This document shows, piece after piece, positions 25,337-33,976 of a stretch of 64,000 nt of DNA. Numbering within the stretch: the stretch's first letter is position 1; the number at the start of each line of letters is the position of its first letter. Location: assembly GCF_046348265.1 (NCBI RefSeq), contig NZ_JAXMEO010000005.1; one strand, 5' to 3'. Under the pieces are notes generated by a model. It was not told the DNA's origin and did not search any database. It saw only the letters and a list, made by a program, of their open reading frames with translations. Both the position numbers and the translations under genes were made by a program. The stretch comes from Pelomonas sp937871895 (GTDB lineage Bacteria; Pseudomonadota; Gammaproteobacteria; Burkholderiales; Burkholderiaceae_C).

Positions 25337-26520
25337 AGCGCTTGCTGATCACGCTGGCTTTGGCCGCGGGGCTGCCCAGCCACGCCGCCCCCTCGATGGC
25401 CGAGGCCGTGGAGGCCGCTTGGCAGCGCAGCAGCGCCTCGGCCGAGGCCACCGGCCAGCAGCGCCGCGCTGCCGCCGAGCGCACGGCAGCCGGGGCGCTC
25501 TGGGCCGCGCCGCCCGCGCTGACGCTCGACCAGGTGCGCAACCGCCAGCAATTGCCCGGCGCCAATGGCGCGGCCCGTGAGACCGAGCTTGGCGTGGCCG
25601 TGCCGCTCTGGCTGCCCGGCCAGCGCGCGGCCCGCCAGGCCCAAGCTGACGCGGAGGCCCAGGCCGCCGCCACGCAGGCCGCCGCGGCCCGCTGGACCCT
25701 GGCCGGTGCGGTGCGCGAGCTGGCCGCCGAGCTGAGCCAACTGCAGGCCGAGCTGCGCCTCACCGCCGCCCAAGAGCAAGAACTCGCGCAGCTGGCCGCC
25801 GACGTGCAGCGCCGTGTGGCGGCGGGTGACCTGGCCCGTGCCGACGCGCTCGCCGCGCAAGCCGAACACCTGGCCGCCCAGAGCCAGCACAGCCAGGCCC
25901 AGCAGCGGCTCGATGCCGCTCGGCTGCGCTGGCAGGCGGTGACCGGCCTGGCAGAGGCGCCGACGGAAGCGGAGCCCGAGGCCGCCGCCCCGCCCGAGCA
26001 CCCGCTGCTGGCCGCTGCCGCCGCGCGCCTGCAACTCGCCCGCGAGCGCCAGGCCGTGATGCGCGCGACGCGCAGCGAGCCGCCCGAGCTGGCGCTGCGC
26101 ACCCGCCGCGAAACCAGCCCCGGCGAGCCCGGCGTGCGGGGCGTCGGCGTGTCGCTGCGCGTGCCGCTCGGCACGGCCGACCGCCGCGAGCCCCAGCAGG
26201 CCGCCGCCCTGGCCGAGCTGGAGCTGGCCGAGGCGCAACTGCGCGAGCTGCGCGTGCGCGTCGAGGCCGACCTCGCCACCGCCCGCAGCGAACAAGCCCG
26301 GGCCCGCGAGCAGCTGGCCGCCGAGCAGGCCCGCGCGCGGCTGCTGCGCGAGCGCGCCGTGCTGATCGACAAGTCCTTCCAGGCTGGTGAGACCCCGCTG
26401 CCCGAGCGGCTGCGCGCCCAGAGCAGCGCCGCTCAGGCCGAGGCCGCCGCCACCCGTCAGGCGGCGCTGCTTGCCGCCGCCACCGCGCGCCTCTTGCAGG
26501 CGCAGGGAGTGTTGCCATGA
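25333..26520 (+). CDS. TolC-family outer-membrane efflux protein
   Basis: A protein of about 395 residues with a signal peptide (VKRLLITLALAAGLPSHAA) and long Ala/Glu/Gln-rich alpha-helical coiled-coil segments typical of TolC/CusC channels. It starts at GTG 25333, which shares bases with the cupredoxin stop (GTGA). The ATG 90 bases upstream lies inside the cupredoxin gene and gives no signal peptide. It would be the outer-membrane part of the efflux system that follows. Confidence 0.85.
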   Translation: MKRLLITLALAAGLPSHAAPSMAEAVEAAWQRSSASAEATGQQRRAAAERTAAGALWAAPPALTLDQVRNRQQLPGANGAARETELGVAVPLWLPGQRAARQAQADAEAQAAATQAAAARWTLAGAVRELAAELSQLQAELRLTAAQEQELAQLAADVQRRVAAGDLARADALAAQAEHLAAQSQHSQAQQRLDAARLRWQAVTGLAEAPTEAEPEAAAPPEHPLLAAAAARLQLARERQAVMRATRSEPPELALRTRRETSPGEPGVRGVGVSLRVPLGTADRREPQQAAALAELELAEAQLRELRVRVEADLATARSEQARAREQLAAEQARARLLRERAVLIDKSFQAGETPLPERLRAQSSAAQAEAAATRQAALLAAATARLLQAQGVLP

Positions 26521-27083
26521 AGTTTTTTCTGCTGCTCACTGCAGCCCTGCTGCTCTTGCCGTCGGCCGTCTGGGCTCACGGCGACGAGCCCCATGGCGAC
26601 GCGCCGCATCCGGCCGCCGCCGCGCCCGCTCAGCCCGGCTTCGAGGCCGCCACCGAGGCCTTCGAGCTGGTCGGGCGTATCGACGATGGCGCGCTCTTGA
26701 TCTGGGTCCAGCGCTTCGAGACCAATGCGCCGGTGCTCGGCGCCACGCTGCAGGTCGAGGCCGGCTCTCGCAAGCTGCCCGCCGTGTTCGACGCCGCGCG
26801 CGGGCTCTATGCGGTCAAGGACGCGGCGCTGGTGCAGGCCCTGCAAACACGCCCCGGCCCGCATGCGCTGGTGCTGACCCTGCAGGCCGGCGAGGAGGCC
26901 GACCTCATCCCGGCCGCCTTGACCCTGCCCGACGACGTGGCGGCCGCCGCTGACCACGACCACGACGCCAAGCCGTGGCGCCTTCGCGCGGCCTTCGTGG
27001 GTGCCGTGCTGCTGCTGGGATTGGTGGGCTGGTGGCGCTTGCACCGCGGCTTCCGCACCGAACTGAAGGAGCTTGACGCATGA
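26517..27083 (+). CDS. Membrane-anchored periplasmic accessory protein of the metal efflux operon
   Basis: A 188-residue protein with a signal peptide (ending VWA), a His-rich stretch (HGDEPHGDAPHP), a beta-rich middle, a second His/Asp cluster (DHDHDAKPW) and a C-terminal transmembrane helix (about 158-178). It overlaps both neighbours by four bases (ATGA), so it is made in step with the pump. It may be a split-off N-terminal part of an adaptor or a metal chaperone. No catalytic motif is visible. Confidence 0.7.
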   Translation: MKFFLLLTAALLLLPSAVWAHGDEPHGDAPHPAAAAPAQPGFEAATEAFELVGRIDDGALLIWVQRFETNAPVLGATLQVEAGSRKLPAVFDAARGLYAVKDAALVQALQTRPGPHALVLTLQAGEEADLIPAALTLPDDVAAAADHDHDAKPWRLRAAFVGAVLLLGLVGWWRLHRGFRTELKELDA

Positions 27084-28162
27084 AACAAGCCCTGCTCACC
27101 CTTGGCCTTGCTGCCTTGTTGACCGCAGTGACTGCCTCGGCTCAGGCCGCCGAGCCCGTGCAGCGCCTGCCGGATGGCAGCCTGCAACTGCCCGTCGAAG
27201 CGCAGCGCCGGCTCGACATCCGCACCCAGCTCACGCAAGCCGGCGAGGCGGCCGCCAGCCTCACCTTGCCCGGCCGCGTGGTGATGGACCCCAACGCCGG
27301 AGGCCGGGTGCAGGCCCTGGCCGGCGGCCGCCTGCAGGGCGGGCCGCAGGGCCTGCCGCTGCCGGGGCAGCGCGTGCGCGTGGGCGAGGTGCTGGCCTAT
27401 GTGGCCTACGGCGCCAACCCCGTCGAGGCCGCCAACCAGCAGGCCCAGCTCGCCGAGCTGCGCAGCCAGCGCCAGCTCGCCGCTCAGCGCCTGGCACGGC
27501 TGGAGAGCCTGGAAGGCACCGTGCCGCGCAAAGAGATTGATGCAGCGCGTGCCGAGCTCGCCAGCCTCACGGCGCGCGAGCAAGCCGTGGCCCCCAGCGT
27601 GGGTGCGCGTGAGGCGCTGCGCGCGCCGCTCAGCGGCCTGGTGGCCAGCAGCAACGCCGTGGCCGGCCAGGTGGTGGAGCCGCGCGAGCTGGTCTTCGAG
27701 ATCGTGGACCCGGCGCGCGTGTTGATCGAGGCCAGTACTGCCGACGCGACCCTGGCTGCGCAGCTCCAGCCGCGCAGCACCGCCCAGCTTGTGGGCGTGC
27801 CCGAGGCGCAGCTGCAGTTCCTGGGCAGCGCGCGCGCGTTGCGCGATGGGCTGCTCACGCTGCACTTCCGGGCCGGGCCCGCGAAGGGCCAGGCCGCACT
27901 GCCGGTGGCCATCGGCCAGCCGGTGCAGGTCATCGTCGCCCTGCCGCAATCGCGCAAGGGCGTGGTGCTGCCCGCTGCTGCGCTCACGCGGAGCAGCGCC
28001 AACGAGCCGCAGGTGTGGCTCAAGCTGGCGGCTGAGCGCTTTGTGCCCCAGCCGGTGCAGGCGCAGCCGCTCGACGCCAGCACCGTGCTCGTCACCCAGG
28101 GCTTGGCCGCTGATCAGCGCGTGGTGGTGCAGGGCGCGGCGCTGTTGTCGCAGTTCCGCTGA
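27080..28162 (+). CDS. Efflux RND transporter periplasmic adaptor subunit
   Basis: A 360-residue membrane-fusion protein that would join the inner-membrane pump to the TolC-like channel. It has a signal peptide (ending AQA), a lipoyl/barrel-sandwich half-motif (GQRVRVGEVLAYVAY), a coiled-coil hairpin (about 115-165), the second half (APLSGLVASSNAVAGQVVEP) and beta-barrel regions. It starts within the stop of the accessory gene and is followed ten bases later by the pump. Confidence 0.88.
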   Translation: MKQALLTLGLAALLTAVTASAQAAEPVQRLPDGSLQLPVEAQRRLDIRTQLTQAGEAAASLTLPGRVVMDPNAGGRVQALAGGRLQGGPQGLPLPGQRVRVGEVLAYVAYGANPVEAANQQAQLAELRSQRQLAAQRLARLESLEGTVPRKEIDAARAELASLTAREQAVAPSVGAREALRAPLSGLVASSNAVAGQVVEPRELVFEIVDPARVLIEASTADATLAAQLQPRSTAQLVGVPEAQLQFLGSARALRDGLLTLHFRAGPAKGQAALPVAIGQPVQVIVALPQSRKGVVLPAAALTRSSANEPQVWLKLAAERFVPQPVQAQPLDASTVLVTQGLAADQRVVVQGAALLSQFR

Positions 28163-28172
28163 GGGAAGCACG

Positions 28173-31100
28173 ATGTTCAACACCATCGTCCGCCTCGCGC
28201 TGCAGAACCGGCTCTTCGTGCTGCTGGGCGCGGCGCTTTTGCTGGGTCTGGGTGCCTACACCGCCAGCCGCACGCCGGTGGACGTGCTGCCGGACCTGAA
28301 CAAGCCCGTCGTCACCGTGATGACCGAGGCCGGCGGCATGGCGCCGGAGGAGGTGGAGCAGCTCATCAGCGTGCCGCTGGAGTCGCTGCTTGGCGGCATG
28401 CCCGGCGTGACCCGCGTGCGCTCGACCTCGGGCGTGGGCCTGTCGGTGCTGACGGCCGAGTTCGACTGGGGCACGGACCTCTATCGCAACCGCCAGCTGG
28501 TGGCCGAGCGCCTGCAGCTCGCGCGCGAGCAGTTGCCACCCGGCGTGCTGCCGGCCATGGGGCCGGTGTCGTCCATCATGGGTGAGGTGATGCTGCTGGC
28601 GGTGCCGCTGGATGCGAAGTCCAGCGCGACCGGCATGGAGGCGCGTGGGTACGCCGACTTTGTGTTGCGGCCGCGCCTGCTGTCCATCGCCGGTGTGGCC
28701 CAGGTGATCCCCATTGGCGGCGAAGTGCGTCAGCTCCGCGTCGAGCCCGACTCGCAGCGCCTGGCGCAAGCCGGCGTCACGCTCAGCCAGCTCGAAGCCG
28801 CCCTGCGCGGCTACGCCAGCAATGCCGGCGGCGGCTTTGTGGACCAGCACGAGCGCGAGATCCTGGTGCGGCACCTGAGCCGCAGCACGCGGGTCGAGGA
28901 CATGCAGGCCCTGGCCGTGGCCTGGAAGGACGGGCGCGCCGTGCGCCTGGAGCAAGTGGCGCACGTGGCCTACGCAGCCGCCCCCAAGCGTGGTGACGCC
29001 GGCTATGGCGGTGCACCGGCCGTGGTGCTGAGCGTGCAAAAGCAGCCGGGCGCCGACACGGTGAAGGTGACACGCGCGGTTGAGTCCGCGCTGCAAGAGC
29101 TGGCGCGCGGCCGGCCGGCCGGCATTGCCGAGCCCAAGGTGCTGTTCCGGCAGGCGGACTTCATCCAGGCGGCCGTCGGTAATGTGGCCGAGGCCCTGCG
29201 CGACGGCGCGGTGATGGTGGCCCTGGTGCTGTTCGCCTTCTTGCTGTCGCTCCGCACCACGGCGATCTCGCTGGTCGCCATCCCGCTCTCGCTGGCGGTC
29301 ACGGCGCTGGTCTTTCACCTGCTCGGGCTGTCGATCAATGTGATGACGCTCGGCGGTCTCGCCATTGCCGTGGGCGAGCTGGTGGACGACGCCGTGGTGG
29401 ACGTGGAGAACATCCTGCGCCGCCTGCGCCAGAACCGTGAGAGCGCCACGCCCTTGCCCACGCTGGAGGTGGTGCGCCGCGCCAGCGTCGAGGTGCGCTC
29501 GGGCATCGTGGTGGCCACGACGGTGGTGGTTCTGGTGTTCGTGCCGCTCTTTGCGCTGCCGGGCATCGAGGGGCGGCTCTTCACGCCGCTGGGGGTGGCC
29601 TACATCGTGTCCATCCTGGCGTCCATGCTCGTCTCGATGACGGTGACACCGGCGCTGGCCGCGTGGCTGCTGCCCAAGATGCGCCGGCTGGACCGGGGCG
29701 ACAGCGCGCTCGTGCAGCGGCTCAAGCAGTGGGACGAGCGCCTGCTGCATTGGTCCTTCAAGCACACCTCGCTGCTGGCCGGCACGGCCCTGGCGGCGGT
29801 GCTGGTGGCGGCGGGCTCGGTGGCGGCACTGCCGCGCGCCTTCCTGCCGGCCTTCAACGAGGGCTCGGTGGTGGTGGGCCTCTTGATGCAGCCGGGCACG
29901 TCCCTGGCGACGTCCAGCCGCATCGGCGCCCAGGCCGAGCGCCTGTTGGCCGAGGTGCCCGAGGCCAGCCACGTGGGCCGCCGCACCGGCCGCGCCGAGC
30001 TGGACGAGCATGCCGAGGGCGTGCACTCCAGCGAGATCGAGGTGCAACTGCGCCGCAGCGACCGCCCGCGCGAGGTGGTGCTGGCCGACCTGCGCGCGCG
30101 CCTCGCGGGCCTGCCGGTGCAGGTCTCGGTGGGCCAGCCCATTGCGCACCGGCTGGACCATTTGCTGTCCGGCGTGCGCGCCCAGATCGCCATCAAGATC
30201 TTTGGCGACGACACCGACGCCTTGCGCGGCCTGGCCGAGCAACTGCGCGCGCGCCTGGCCACCGTGCCGGGCCTGGTGGACCTGAACGTTGAGAAGCAGG
30301 TGCTGATCCCGCAGCTGCTGGTGCGCATCGACCACGCCCGCGCCGCACAGGCCGGGCTGGCCCCGGGCGAGGCCGTGCGCCTGCTGCAACTGCTGACCGA
30401 CGGCCAGCACGCCGCCCAACTGGTGGACGGCCCGCGCCGCTACGACCTGGTGCTGCGCCTGCCCGATGGCGCGCGCACGCCGCAGGCGCTCTCAAGCACC
30501 TTGATCGACACCCCGGCCGGGCGACTGCCGCTCTCCAGCATCGCCCAGATCGAGCAGGCCGACGGCCCCAACCAGATTGGCCGCGAGAGCGGGCGGCGGC
30601 GCATCGTCGTCTACGCCAACACCGATGGCTCGGACATGGCCCACCTGGTGGAGGACGTGCAGGCGGAGGTCGCGCGCCTGGCGCTGCCGCCGGGCTACTT
30701 CGTCAACCTGGAGGGGCAGTTCCAGGCCCAGCAGTCGGCCACGCGCCTGATTGCCGGGCTCTCGGTGGTCTCGCTGGTGGGCGTGTTTGCGGTGCTCTAC
30801 ACGCGCTACCGCTCGGGCCTGCTGGTGCTGCTGGTGATGGCCAACATCCCGCTCGCCCTTGTGGGCAGCGTGGCAGCCATGTGGCTCACGGGCGTGACGC
30901 TGTCGGTCGCGTCCATGGTGGGCTTCATCACCCTGGCGGGCATCGCCACGCGCAACGGCATCCTCAAGATCAGCCACTACCTCAACCTGTGCCGCTTCGA
31001 GGGCGAAAGCTTCGGCCCGGCGATGGTGGTGCGTGGCTCGCTGGAGCGCCTCACGCCCGTGCTGATGACGGCCCTGGTGGCCGGTCTTGCCCTCACGCCG

Positions 31101-31277
31101 CTGCTGTTGGCTGCCGATGCGCCGGGCAAGGAGATCCTGCACCCGGTGGCGGTGGTGATCTTCGGCGGCCTCATCAGCTCGACCCTGCTCGACACCCTGC
31201 TCACGCCCGCGCTCTACCTGCGCTTGGGGCGCCGCGCCACCGAGCGACTGCTCAACGACACCGACGACGTTTTCTGA
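28173..31277 (+). CDS. Heavy-metal efflux RND pump, CusA/CzcA family
   Basis: A 1034-residue inner-membrane proton antiporter with the twelve-helix RND layout and two large periplasmic loops. The TM4 motif is GLAIAVGELVDDAVVDVEN (about 393-411). It lacks the DFG of CzcA/CnrA pumps and is nearer to the GxAIAxG..VD of CusA-type pumps, with an extra acidic residue. Copper or silver fits the neighbouring cupredoxin, but the substrate is not settled. ATG 28173 has GAGGGAAG just upstream. Confidence 0.92.
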   Translation: MFNTIVRLALQNRLFVLLGAALLLGLGAYTASRTPVDVLPDLNKPVVTVMTEAGGMAPEEVEQLISVPLESLLGGMPGVTRVRSTSGVGLSVLTAEFDWGTDLYRNRQLVAERLQLAREQLPPGVLPAMGPVSSIMGEVMLLAVPLDAKSSATGMEARGYADFVLRPRLLSIAGVAQVIPIGGEVRQLRVEPDSQRLAQAGVTLSQLEAALRGYASNAGGGFVDQHEREILVRHLSRSTRVEDMQALAVAWKDGRAVRLEQVAHVAYAAAPKRGDAGYGGAPAVVLSVQKQPGADTVKVTRAVESALQELARGRPAGIAEPKVLFRQADFIQAAVGNVAEALRDGAVMVALVLFAFLLSLRTTAISLVAIPLSLAVTALVFHLLGLSINVMTLGGLAIAVGELVDDAVVDVENILRRLRQNRESATPLPTLEVVRRASVEVRSGIVVATTVVVLVFVPLFALPGIEGRLFTPLGVAYIVSILASMLVSMTVTPALAAWLLPKMRRLDRGDSALVQRLKQWDERLLHWSFKHTSLLAGTALAAVLVAAGSVAALPRAFLPAFNEGSVVVGLLMQPGTSLATSSRIGAQAERLLAEVPEASHVGRRTGRAELDEHAEGVHSSEIEVQLRRSDRPREVVLADLRARLAGLPVQVSVGQPIAHRLDHLLSGVRAQIAIKIFGDDTDALRGLAEQLRARLATVPGLVDLNVEKQVLIPQLLVRIDHARAAQAGLAPGEAVRLLQLLTDGQHAAQLVDGPRRYDLVLRLPDGARTPQALSSTLIDTPAGRLPLSSIAQIEQADGPNQIGRESGRRRIVVYANTDGSDMAHLVEDVQAEVARLALPPGYFVNLEGQFQAQQSATRLIAGLSVVSLVGVFAVLYTRYRSGLLVLLVMANIPLALVGSVAAMWLTGVTLSVASMVGFITLAGIATRNGILKISHYLNLCRFEGESFGPAMVVRGSLERLTPVLMTALVAGLALTPLLLAADAPGKEILHPVAVVIFGGLISSTLLDTLLTPALYLRLGRRATERLLNDTDDVF

Positions 31278-31288
31278 AAGGACCCGCC

Positions 31289-31675
31289 ATGAAGACCCTG
31301 CTCCACACCTTGGCCCTGAGCCTGGCTTTGGTCAGCAGCAACGCCCACGCCCACGGCGATGCCAAGCCCCAGCACGGGGGCATCCTGCAGGTGGTGAATG
31401 ACTTGCAGTTCGAGCTGGTGCCGCCGCCCAAGCCTGGCGACGCTGCGTCGCTCTACGTCTCAGACCACGGCAAGCCCATGGACGCCAGCAAGCTGAGCGG
31501 CAAGCTGACGGTGCTGCAGGGCACGCAGACCTCTGAGGCGCCGCTCAAGCCTGCAGGGGCCCGGCACCTGGAAGCTGCGGGGCTCAGCCTCGCCCCCAAG
31601 GCCAAGGTGGTGGCCACCGTGACGGGGCTGCCCGCACCGGGTACCTCGGCGACGGTGCGCTTCAGCGTGAAGTGA
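31289..31675 (+). CDS. Small periplasmic protein at the end of the metal efflux operon
   Basis: A 128-residue exported protein: a signal peptide ending AHA, then HGDAKPQHGGI and a predicted beta-sandwich. Proteins of this kind often close copper/RND operons and may bind metal through the N-terminal His residues. It starts 11 bases after the pump with a Shine-Dalgarno (AAAGGA). A GC hairpin follows its stop. Confidence 0.75.
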   Translation: MKTLLHTLALSLALVSSNAHAHGDAKPQHGGILQVVNDLQFELVPPPKPGDAASLYVSDHGKPMDASKLSGKLTVLQGTQTSEAPLKPAGARHLEAAGLSLAPKAKVVATVTGLPAPGTSATVRFSVK

Positions 31676-31695
31676 CGCCGCGCCGCAGCGCGGCG
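31676..31695. terminator. Hairpin between convergent genes
   Basis: An exact eight-base stem (CGCCGCGC/GCGCGGCG) with a CGCA loop directly follows the efflux operon, 13 bases from the end of the PEP-CTERM gene on the other strand. It could terminate both, although neither side has a clear U-tract. Confidence 0.4.
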
Positions 31696-31708
31696 ATCAC
31701 GACTTCGT

Positions 31709-32467
31709 TCAGGCGCGGCGGCGGCGCGTGCGCAGGCCCGCCATCAGAGCCAGGCCAGCCAGAGCCAGCGAGCCCGGCTCGGGGACGGACTGGCCGGGGT
31801 TGTCGCGCAGCAGCAGCGAGGTGCTGATGGTCAGGTTGGAGCCCGAGGTGTGGCGCTCGGCAAAGAAGAAGTCGAAGGCATAGTTGCCCGAATCGCGGCC
31901 TCCGGCGGCGTTGAACAGATCGTCCAGATTGACCGTGCTCGACGCGAAGCCATGCACGCCACCCAGGTCGATGCCCAGCAGCTTGTCGAAGTAGACCCAG
32001 ACATCGTCATCGCCGCCAAAGGTGAAGGTCTGGCCCGAGCCCTTGGTGTAGCCAAAGCTGGCGTGGATGGCGTAGGTGAAGTGGTAGTTCTGGCCGTAGC
32101 CTTCGTCCCCATAGATCTGGCCGTTGATGGGGAAGAAGTTGTTGTTGTTGTAGGTGTAGACGCCGCTGCCCGGCGAACTCTCGTTCAGCTCGATGTTGTA
32201 GGAGACAGAGTCCGTGGGGCGGGTGTACCAGTTGTCGAAGGCGCCGGCGCCGCTGTTCGAGATGAAGCTGGCGCCCGTGGCGGTCAGCGTGGGGGACGCG
32301 CCAGACAAAGTGGAAGAGACCGCGCCGCCGACCAAGCCGCTGATGCCGCCCTCAAAATTGACGCCATCGGCGTGGAAGTCCCGCACCGTGCCCGAAAGCA
32401 CCACGGGTGCGGCCAGAGCCGACAGGGAGGCGCTGCACAGCAGCGCGGCGATGAATGAGCGGTTCAT
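31709..32467 (-). CDS. PEP-CTERM protein with fibro-slime domain
   Basis: A 252-residue exported protein with a signal peptide (ending ALAA), a fibro-slime/PA14-like domain containing GGDDDVWVYFDKLLGIDLGG, and a C-terminal PEP-CTERM tripartite signal. The signal is VPEPGSLALAGLALMAGL followed by RTRRRRA. The tail marks it for exosortase, so the organism should have an exosortase/EPS locus elsewhere. ATG 32467 has AAAGG upstream; the longer frame lacks a signal peptide at its start. Confidence 0.88.
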   Translation of the reverse strand: MNRSFIAALLCSASLSALAAPVVLSGTVRDFHADGVNFEGGISGLVGGAVSSTLSGASPTLTATGASFISNSGAGAFDNWYTRPTDSVSYNIELNESSPGSGVYTYNNNNFFPINGQIYGDEGYGQNYHFTYAIHASFGYTKGSGQTFTFGGDDDVWVYFDKLLGIDLGGVHGFASSTVNLDDLFNAAGGRDSGNYAFDFFFAERHTSGSNLTISTSLLLRDNPGQSVPEPGSLALAGLALMAGLRTRRRRA

Positions 32468-32646
32468 GGGCGGCCTTTCGGACTTTGAATTTGGTACGCA
32501 CAGCCTATCGCGCTGGCCGCCTCCAGCCCACACCCAGGCAGGGGGTCGCCGGGCCACCTTTCGTGCTGGCGGTCGGGGGAAGCCCTGATTGCCGCTGGGG
32601 CGCCAATCACCGCTGACAATCCGGGCCTCTCTGCCAGCTCCGCACC

Positions 32647-33975
32647 ATGTCCCACCTGATCGTTCACGGCGGCACGCCTCTCTCGGGCCGCGTCATTCCC
32701 TCGGCCAACAAGAACGCCGTCCTGCCCATCCTCTGCGCCACGCTGCTGACGCGTGAGCCGGTGCGGCTGCGCGGCGTGCCCGAGATCACCGACGTGAAGA
32801 AGATCGTCGAGGTCTTCAGGAAGCTGGGCTCCGAGGTCAGCATCGACTTCAAGACCGGCATCCTCGACGTCCACCACCAGCACACCCACTTCGACGCGGC
32901 GGTGGACCGCCTGCCCGAGGAGATGCGCTCGTCCATCATGCTGGTGCCGGGCCTGATGGCGCGCTTCGGCGCGGCGCGCATCGAGGACGACGTCAAGGGC
33001 TGCACGCTCGGGGCGCGCGAGATCGATCCGCATGTGGAGGTCTTCCAGCGCTTTGGCGCCGACGTGGAGCGGCTGCCGGATGGTCTGGTGCTCAAGGTCA
33101 ACCGCCAAAAACTGAGCGACGGCCTGACCGGCCGTCTGAAGGCCAACGACCACTGGACCGATTACGCCAGCGTCACCACGACAGAGAACTTTGTGCTCTG
33201 TGCGGCGCTGGCCGAGGGTGTCTCGACGCTGACCAATGCGGCCAGCGAGCCGCATGTGCAGGAGTTCTGCAACTTCATGTCCCTGCTGGGCGCCCAGATT
33301 GAAGGGCATGGCACGTCCAAGCTGCGCATCACCGGCGTGGACCAGCTTGGCGGTGCCGACTACAGCTTCACCGAAGACTTCCACGAGATCGTCACCTTCC
33401 TGGCACTTGGGGCCATCACCGGGGGCGATGTGCGCGTCAAGAACGGCGCACCGGAGATGTTCCCGCTGCTGGACCGTACCTTTGCCAAGTTCGGCGTCGA
33501 GATCCGCCACGAAGACGGCTGGAGCCGCTGCGTGACGAACGGCCCGCTCAAGGTCAAGGAGCCCTTCACCCGCAACATCCTGCAGAAGGTGGAAGCCGCG
33601 CCCTGGCCCTATGTGCCGGTGGACCTGCTGCCCATCTTCGTCGCGCTCGGCATCAAGGCCGAAGGCAGCGTGATGTTCTGGAACAAGATCTACGACGGCG
33701 CGATGGGCTGGACCAGCGAGCTGGCCAAGTTCGGCGGCCACGCGTTTCTCTCTGACCCGCACCGCATGATCACCTTTGGCGGCAAGCCGCTTTCCCCGGC
33801 CGAGGTCGAGAGCCCCTACATCATCCGCGTGGCCATCGCGCTCCTGATGGTGGCGGCCAGCATTCCGGGTCGAAGCGTGATCAAGAACGCCACGCCCATC
33901 CGCCGCGCGCACCCGAACTTCGTCGAGCACATCTGCGAGCTGGGTGCGCGCATCGAGTGGGTGGAGGGCGACTGA
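32647..33975 (+). CDS. UDP-N-acetylglucosamine 1-carboxyvinyltransferase (MurA) family protein, divergent
   Basis: A 442-residue enolpyruvyl transferase-fold protein. It keeps the Lys-Asn of SANKNAVLPIL, the catalytic Cys in KGCTLGAREIDPH and an Asp in VPVDLLPIF that matches E. coli MurA Asp305. It departs from typical MurA near the C-terminus: the DLRASASL region reads SPYIIRVAIAL, and the DRGYE segment reads RRAHPNF. It is also about 20 residues longer. It may be a second MurA or an enzyme acting on a related UDP-sugar. The next gene starts two bases after its stop. Confidence 0.82.
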   Translation: MSHLIVHGGTPLSGRVIPSANKNAVLPILCATLLTREPVRLRGVPEITDVKKIVEVFRKLGSEVSIDFKTGILDVHHQHTHFDAAVDRLPEEMRSSIMLVPGLMARFGAARIEDDVKGCTLGAREIDPHVEVFQRFGADVERLPDGLVLKVNRQKLSDGLTGRLKANDHWTDYASVTTTENFVLCAALAEGVSTLTNAASEPHVQEFCNFMSLLGAQIEGHGTSKLRITGVDQLGGADYSFTEDFHEIVTFLALGAITGGDVRVKNGAPEMFPLLDRTFAKFGVEIRHEDGWSRCVTNGPLKVKEPFTRNILQKVEAAPWPYVPVDLLPIFVALGIKAEGSVMFWNKIYDGAMGWTSELAKFGGHAFLSDPHRMITFGGKPLSPAEVESPYIIRVAIALLMVAASIPGRSVIKNATPIRRAHPNFVEHICELGARIEWVEGD

Positions 33976-33976
33976 G

